In this document: in pieces, positions 58,160-64,000 of the stretch | How the letters are laid out: every line of letters starts with the position of its first letter | Position numbering within the stretch: position 1 is the stretch's first letter | NCBI GenBank assembly: GCA_905160935.1 | Contig: CAJHZI010000736.1 | Coordinates: forward strand, 1,202,001-1,266,000 | Length of the DNA: 64,000 nt | Direction: 5' to 3' | Origin: Enchytraeus crypticus | Taxonomy: Eukaryota > Annelida > Clitellata > Enchytraeida > Enchytraeidae | Position numbers and translations under genes: made by a program | Notes under the pieces: model-generated | What the model was told of the DNA's origin: nothing | Databases searched by the model: none | Seen by the model: the letters and a program-made list of their open reading frames with translations, nothing else

Positions 58160-61040
58160 TAAATATTAGAAATGTGTCACGTGTGGTTATTAATCCTAGA
58201 CAGTATTTGATGTGGAACTTTTTAATAACTAATAGCTAAATGTTTAAATGTTCATGGTCATATTGTTTCAAATTGTTATTTAATAATTAACCCTATAACA
58301 TCGTTAAAAGTTCGTTCTGGTTACTAGGATTTACTTTGCCTCTTATTTACTAGTTTGATGATGGTTAACTGTGAATAATTGAGCAGTTTGATATTTGAAC
58401 ACCTGCCGTTGTTTAGATGATTAGCCTTTGATGGGCAGTGATTCAGGCTTTCCTGCTAGCGCTTGCTCGCTAGCAACCGTTGAAACTATTTGACTGATGA
58501 CCGGATTGAACCGGTTTGAGTAACGCGGATATTTGGCTGGGTCACGCGTAGAACCGGTTCATATTGTGCACTCGTTGCCTTGTAGTTTATTATTATTAGG
58601 ATGCTTTCTATTTTTAACCAGGTCATGTCTTGTTAAATGATAAATCATTCTGACTTGTTGGCGACATTTTTTATTGTAATGTTTTACCTGTATTCCCAAT
58701 ATTATATATAAAAACTTGCAAACCTTCTTGTAGAAATCTTTGGAGAAATATCGAAAAAATGTGCTACTTAATTTTGAAAACTATTCTGTGGTAAAATGTT
58801 AGAAAGATACAGAAAAATACAGAAGTGTCTTTTGCTGATACATGCATTGAGTATACTAGTGCATTGTCCATGTTCGATTATCTAGACCTTGAATCGCGAG
58901 ACGTAGTGGTCTGTTTGAAGACACGTGAAGCCTTGAAGCTGTAGCCCTGACACTTCTGATACCGTGGTACTAGATTCGAGGCCTTGATACCGCACTTGTT
59001 GAGAGGTCAAAGTTCATGCTTCGTGTGTTTTAGGCGTGTACAGTCTGTGTTCTAAATAGAATACTGCTACATCTTTTTAGATGAAATAAAAGCAGCCTAA
59101 TTGGTAAATTTAAATCATGCAGTTTTACATTCCGATACTTTACTTTTCTATCATTCTTAGAAAGTATAATTTTTATGGAAAAAACCTGAAGTATTTTTCT
59201 TTGGACTGGAGGTTTAACCCCTGCACTCTTAGAGATAGTCGGGTGATGTTTAGAAATCATGGCCTCTTGGTATCTCTCTAATTTGCTACTAACTCGGCTA
59301 CCATCTGGTACTATCTGCGAAGCACTAATGTGATGAAATTTATAGCTTCAGTTTCTTCGTAGAATCATTGTAGAAATAACGATGATATAGATATTTGACT
59401 TCTTTACAAAATTGAGTAAATTTCATTCGGGATTCCGACAGGAATGATTGGTGGGCGTCTTAAGTCTATAGACCTTTTATAATATGTAGCCTAACTCTGT
59501 TCACATAATAAACAAAACCTAGTGGGAGAGTGGGGAGGGGTATGTGCTTCTATTGACGGGCTGGCAGTATTCTATATATTCGTATATATTTATTATGGAT
59601 TTCTTCATTTATTAATAGACTGGTTTTTTAAATAATTACAAAAAATTTAATTTCAATTTCTTGTCAAATGATGATAAACATATGTCTTAATTTACAGTTA
59701 ATATATGTCTAGATAGATTATCTAGAGAGAATATATTACAATTTAAGGATATATTACATTACAGTTGCCTGCCACAAAACAATTAATTTTATGACGCCCA
59801 GTGGCGCCGCTCCAACGAATGAAATAAATACATAAGGTGATTTTTCAAAGTAAACACCTTTTATAAAAGGTCTATAGTAGGGTTTAGTGGACATCATAGT
59901 GAAAACTACCTTTATATCATATATACAGTCATTTATACATGTCGTTTTATGATGATATCTGGTAGACTGGGACATCATTCTGTACAAGCAGTAGGTGGAT
60001 TAGTGGGCTTGTCACAATAAACAAGAATGCCTTTGCTTCATATAGTCTGTAAAAAAAATTCAGCAATTTTTATAGCTATTTTGTAGTACTGGCTAAAATC
60101 AGTGGTTGCGTATAAATTTTGCATGTTCAAATATTTGCTAAAATATTGCTTGATATATTGTATTTGGATGCTAGTATAAATTTATGTTGAAATATTGCAA
60201 AAGTGTTCTACAACATTTTGAATTAGCTGGCATGAATTTGTCTAGACCAAAGCTATGTAATTTACTGAAGTAATTGAATAGGTTAATATTTCGCTTTTTT
60301 GGAATATCTGCTAAATTTAGTCAAAGTGTAATAATATTGTTGCTGTTCAATGTGCTTCACTTGTTGAAGCTGTGGTCAGTCTCATTGTCGTACCTTATTC
60401 CGGTTTATTCTGGTTCTTAAGTTTGCTGACCATCATTACGTATAATGGCTGCAGTGCAGTGTAGAGCGAAGACGCACGGATAGCCTACCGATGAATGAAA
60501 ATTGTATATAGTGGCTGAGAGTAAATAATGAGTTCAGCGCACACAGGCATGTCAAGTCTTCGCGTTGCGTGCTGTACGCCTAGCGTCAAGTCTTCGTGTT
60601 GCGTGTTGTACGCCTGGCCCTCCTTTGTCTGCTAATCTGAACTGGTTTGGTTCTAGAACCGATTATGATCAACAAACTTGAGAGCTCACCTATAGATGAC
60701 TTGGCGGTACATGCTCGAGAGTTATTTTAACGAATGCATTCAAATTTCCGCGCCAAACAACTTTGTTGGTTGTGCTTGATTTTTGCTGCCTTTATGTAAA
60801 ATATTAGCCGTAAAGACAGAATTAAATATTTTAGGTGGTGATAACACAATTTACCGATAATTGAGCTATTGAAAATGAAAGTTAGGATTCCCCAGTTTTC
60901 CGAACAACTGACATACATACACGCTTCGTCATCTTGTATCTTACAGCCACTTCCTACTCAACAGAAGGGTTTAGAACCTCCCCTCCTATCTCAATAACGA
61001 AATTTGGTGAGGGGATTTAGCGCACTTGATTATGTTGCGC
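58160..61040. promoter_or_regulatory. Candidate upstream region of ornithine decarboxylase
   Basis: No coding signal. Holds CACGTG at 58178 and 58922, AACCGGTT at 58509 and 58552, and a 34-bp tandem duplication at 60551-60618. A regulatory role is inferred only from its place 5' of the ODC exons. Confidence 0.25.
60551..60618. repeat. 34-bp direct tandem duplication
   Basis: Two adjacent 34-bp units beginning GTCAAGTCTTCG and ending GTACGCCTAGC / GTACGCCTGGC, differing at three positions. Confidence 0.93.
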
Positions 61041-61044
61041 TTCA

Positions 61045-61235
61045 ATTTAAAGACGTAAAGTCACGTTGCGCGCGGTTAGTACTTTGTGGGCGACCACTTT
61101 GGAAGACCGAGTGTCGACATCTTTTAATGTAAATTATCCCGGGTTGTTTGAGGTTATTCTTAAATCCATGTTGGCAGCTATTGGAGCGCTAAGAAAAGGC
61201 TAAGATTATTAATGACCATGGAGAGGAAAAGGAGG
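61045..61235 (+). repeat. 5S-rRNA-derived SINE, copy 2
   Basis: GCGGTTAGTACTTTGTGGGC, then GACCACTTTGGAAGACCGAG and TGTCGACA match the 5S rRNA 3' half (GGTTAGTACTTGGATGGG...). The body GAGGTTATTCTTAAATCC and ACCATGGAGAGGAAAAGGAG is shared with the copy at 16480. Confidence 0.75.
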
Positions 61236-61589
61236 AAATAATGAAAAAACAAAAACGGCTACCATAAGAAAGGAAACTCTAACTCTCATGCGTATGACAT
61301 TTGTGTTACAATATACGGACTATATAAAAAAAATTTAAAAAATTGTCTGCTTTCTTTAAAAACCTATCGAGCTTTTTGCTCTCAATTCTTATCTACATCA
61401 CACCTTTCAGAAAATTTCAAAAGACCGTTCTAAACGAACCTCTTCCGTTAATTTAGTTTATCTAAGATCTGTACAGTGAGTGCGTGGTGCATCAAATTGA
61501 TTTATAGTGATTCCAAGAGCTTGAGAAGGCGCTTAGTGGACGGCTATGAAAACGGTTGTATAAATGTGTTATGCTGTTGTGTTTTGCAG

Positions 61590-61734
61590 GGCACATTAGC
61601 TGGGAAGTTGTGTATCATCCCAAAGGCCCCCTGCCTGTTAAAGCTTAAAGTCGATTATCCTCCGGATCCCCCGTGGGATTCGTACTGACTCCGTCCAAGG
61701 GACGCACCCATCAACGACGATCCATCCACTAACT
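61590..61734 (+). other. Candidate 5'UTR exon of ornithine decarboxylase
   Basis: TGTTGTGTTTTGCAG precedes 61590 and GTGAGC follows 61734. The 145-bp stretch is clearly more GC-rich than its surroundings and contains no ATG, as expected for a leader exon. Nothing proves it belongs to ODC; this is inferred from position and splice signals. Confidence 0.35.
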
Positions 61735-62396
61735 GTGAGCTATTGTTCTTTATCATAATACTAAGTGTTTAATAGCTCGTATTTTCTTAACCTTGGCAGA
61801 AAAAGTAGTATGTTGCTTAAATGTGCTGTAATTTTACACTTAAATATATATAGACTGTTTTTTTTTCGTCATATGGTACTAGTCGTATGGTACTAGGGAT
61901 CGTCATTGCATTTGATTATTTATTAAAATATTGGGAAAACACCAATACATCTCTCTCCAAAGGATATCAGTGGCAGGAAAGTCGTCGATTTTGTGCTAGA
62001 ATTAAAACTTAGCCAATGCAATGTTAAGTGTATGTTTTGCATTAAATGTACACTTGAACCTAAGAATTTGCCTTCTAGAATAGCATCATAGAAGGATTTG
62101 ATTAAAAATTGAACCAATGTCGTTGTATTTTCAAGTCAACTATGTAACTTGGTGTATTAGTTGATGGTACACGGCAGATGAGGAGGGTATATGCTTTGTA
62201 GTGCAAGGTGCTCATGCGCGTATGTATTCCATTATAATATCATTAATATGGTAATATCAGGTAATGCTGGTAACATTCTGTATTTTTATTGTATCTTTAT
62301 ACTAGAGTGAATCTATTACTCAAATTAAAACGTTTTTAAGTTTTGTAATTGTGGGGAAACGTTAGAAATGGAGTACTTGTTATATTCTATTTACAG

Positions 62397-62504
62397 ATAA
62401 TAAACTAAGTTAAAATGAATAAAGCCAAGATGATGGTTACCAGTGAGACGGTTGATAGCATCATCAACTCAAAGATCAAGTTTTGTCTTGATCAGCAGAA
62501 CGAG
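62397..62504 (+). CDS. ODC1: Ornithine decarboxylase exon with start codon
   Basis: Acceptor TTCTATTTACAG precedes 62397; 18 nt of 5'UTR, then ATG at 62415 and 30 codons ([20 protein letters not shown]...) ending in Glu before GTTTGC, phase 0. The N-terminal region is variable in the family. The next two exons identify the gene. Confidence 0.8.
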
Positions 62505-63816
62505 GTTTGCCATTTGATTTCTCTATTGCTATTAGTTGCAGATACATTATTCTTTCTGTTGCTCTTATTACGTTTATTTGTGATGAAAATGTTATCTAAA
62601 ACTGAATAAATAATTTTTTAACTATTGTTATAAACATGACAACTGCAGGTGCTACAGAGGTTTTTTGCTGAGTGTTGTGTTTTACTTTCTCGTTTCACTT
62701 CATGGTTATTAGTAATTATAGTTGCCTTTGGTGCACTGATGGAAGCCGGTGCTGATTTAAAAATAACCTTTTCTACATCCTATATAATAATGTGGAACAC
62801 TATTGATGGAGGGATGGATGACTAAATAGATTATGATGATTTTAAATTGATAATGAAGCTTACTATTCTATTAAACATTTGAAATCTTCGTTTTTCAAAA
62901 CTTTTAAAGCAATTTAGGGAAACGTTAAAAATGAATCATAATTTATCCATTAAAAATATGTATTAGATTTCTTATGTATTGATTGTATGGCTGAGTTGAT
63001 AGCTAGCTTCCCTGACAAGTAAGAGCCCCTGGGTGAGAAACCGTGAAGGACCAACTACAGTACAGTATGGAAACAGGTGTTAAAATTTAGTATTAGAGTA
63101 TTTTATGTATTGGAGTAGATCTTTAGGAAATTGTGATATTTCTTGAATTTTATTTACGAATAAAACGTATCAAGTAAAAAAATGATGATGATACTTGCAG
63201 GAGAGAAATGACGCTTTCTTCGTTGGAGATATGGGAGATATTGTGCGCAAGCACAAGATCTGGTCCAGCCAACTTCCTAGAGTTGAGCCGTTCTACGGTA
63301 AGTTCCTACTCAATGTCATATAATACTGTTGCTTGTAGTATATAGTATTTTTTATGATTGCTCTAAATCCTAGTAATGATTTAGGAGTAGTTTATTGAAG
63401 AAAATTATATAGCAGGTCAATACATAATTAGTAAGTACATTGTAGCATCTATGCTAATTTATTTAATAACGTAAAAGTTAAGCTTAATTGGAAAAAATTA
63501 TAATTTTAACTCTAGCGATGTTATGGTCATTGTAGCTGTTGCTATATATGTTGTTAGCATTCAATTAGTGTGTTGTAGCTGTTGCTATGTGTTACCATTC
63601 AATCAGTCTGTTGTAGCTGTTGCTATGTGTTAGCATTCAATAAGTCTGTTATAGCTGTTACTATGTATTCAAATAGTCTGCTGTAGCTGTTGCTGTGTGT
63701 TAACATTCATTAGTCTATTGTGTTGTTGTTGTTGTGCAGCTGTGAAGTGTAACGACGATGAAGCAGTGCTCGCTGTCCTGGCTCAGCTGGGCACTGGATT
63801 TGATTGTGCTAGCAAG
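62415..63816 (+). CDS. ODC1: Ornithine decarboxylase, N-terminal part (gene-level, three coding exons)
   Basis: Exons 62415-62504, 63201-63297 and 63740-63816 join in phase to 88 residues. The enzyme makes putrescine from ornithine, the first step of polyamine synthesis, with pyridoxal phosphate. Visible: [18 protein letters not shown], then PRVEPFYAVKCNDD with the PLP-binding Lys (about residue 65 here, Lys69 in mammals) and GTGFDCASK. The Asp in GFDCASK, replaced in antizyme inhibitors (GFACSSK), is kept, so this is the active enzyme rather than an inhibitor paralogue. The rest of the barrel and the C-terminus lie beyond the right edge. Confidence 0.93.
63201..63297 (+). CDS. ODC1: Ornithine decarboxylase exon 3
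   Basis: 97 bp between GATACTTGCAG and GTAAGT. Encodes [18 protein letters not shown], then [14 protein letters not shown] plus one base that completes Ala in the next exon. Confidence 0.93.
63531..63720. repeat. ~38-40 bp tandem repeat in ODC intron
   Basis: Five units around TGTAGCTGTTGCTATGTGTT plus AGCATTCAATAAGTC, running almost to the splice acceptor at 63739. Confidence 0.9.
63740..63816 (+). CDS. ODC1: Ornithine decarboxylase exon 4 (PLP lysine)
   Basis: 77 bp between GTTGTTGTGCAG and GTTTGT. Encodes (A)[17 protein letters not shown] then TGFDCASK. Contains the Schiff-base Lys and the Asp that marks active ODC. The open frame continuing past 63816 is intron. Confidence 0.95.
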
Positions 63817-64000
63817 GTTTGTGACTCCCTTGTCTTAGCCACTTTATTTCTGACCTGGCATTCAATAACATGTTGTTACTGTGGTTTGAGCGATTTAAGT
63901 GGAACATCAGCAGCTGCTCAAGCTCTAGTTTCAGTTCAAGCTCAAACTAGAATTGTGTTTTGTGAAATGTTTTCACTGAAACAGATCCAAAATGAATGAA

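Noticed and set aside
61476-61688. 70-codon plus-strand frame as a small gene or ODC upstream ORF
   Set aside because: The frame spans a splice acceptor at 61589, has no recognisable product, and its ATG would lie in an intron of the proposed leader. Kept only as a candidate 5'UTR exon.
61590-61734. Antizyme-like frameshift region near the ODC gene
   Set aside because: No antizyme domain follows and the text does not match the family.

Overview
This window reads as nuclear DNA of a marine-type invertebrate metazoan. It is AT-rich, the genes have introns with GT-AG boundaries, and much of it is microsatellite, SINE, LINE and DNA-transposon debris. A single-cysteine-cluster Toll-like receptor, a CEMIP2/TMEM2-type gene and L2/CR1-like LINEs carrying 2A-like motifs suggest a deuterostome or lophotrochozoan. 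I cannot name the species.

Three host genes are supported. (1) A CEMIP2/TMEM2-like gene on the minus strand has ten exons between 15863 and 380 and runs off the left edge. It encodes a type II membrane anchor, a G8 domain and the first part of a right-handed beta-helix. Every exon boundary was joined by eye and the reading phase is continuous through 521 codons. (2) A Toll-like receptor on the minus strand has a signal-peptide exon (30216-30114) spliced to one large exon (27919-25107), 971 aa in all. (3) The 5' part of ornithine decarboxylase lies on the plus strand at the right edge (coding exons 62415-62504, 63201-63297, 63740-63816, plus a candidate 5'UTR exon at 61590-61734) and runs off the right edge.

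Mobile DNA fills most of the rest. LINE A (1785-5250, minus) lies in a CEMIP2-like intron. LINE B has a 5' part (18530-21620, minus) and a 3' part (21660-22096, plus) in the head-to-head layout expected of twin priming. Both LINEs have a 2A-like motif upstream of an AP endonuclease and a reverse transcriptase. LINE C (49885-51010) has two further 3'-end copies, and LINE D has four fragments with a GRPR-type C-terminus. A broken retrotransposon with YLDD, a CCHC knuckle and an RPDG motif (34200-37840) is followed in the same orientation by an intronless degenerate coding sequence with a 4E-BP-like motif (37860-40500). SINEs include a tRNA-derived family whose tail resembles the LINE A/B 3' end, a second tRNA-derived family and a 5S-rRNA-derived family. 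DNA transposons include a 1.87 kb element with about 50-bp terminal inverted repeats and a 59-bp AP-1-site array, a hAT remnant, a mariner remnant, and two Tc1/mariner-type elements inserted into one (TA)n tract.

In Part 2 the strongest observations are the SINE copies with perfect snap-back palindromes at their 5' ends, the SINE/LINE 3'-tail partnership, the TLR with an altered BB loop and a TIR insertion, the apparently uninterrupted G8 domain, and the AP-1 minisatellite inside a transposon.
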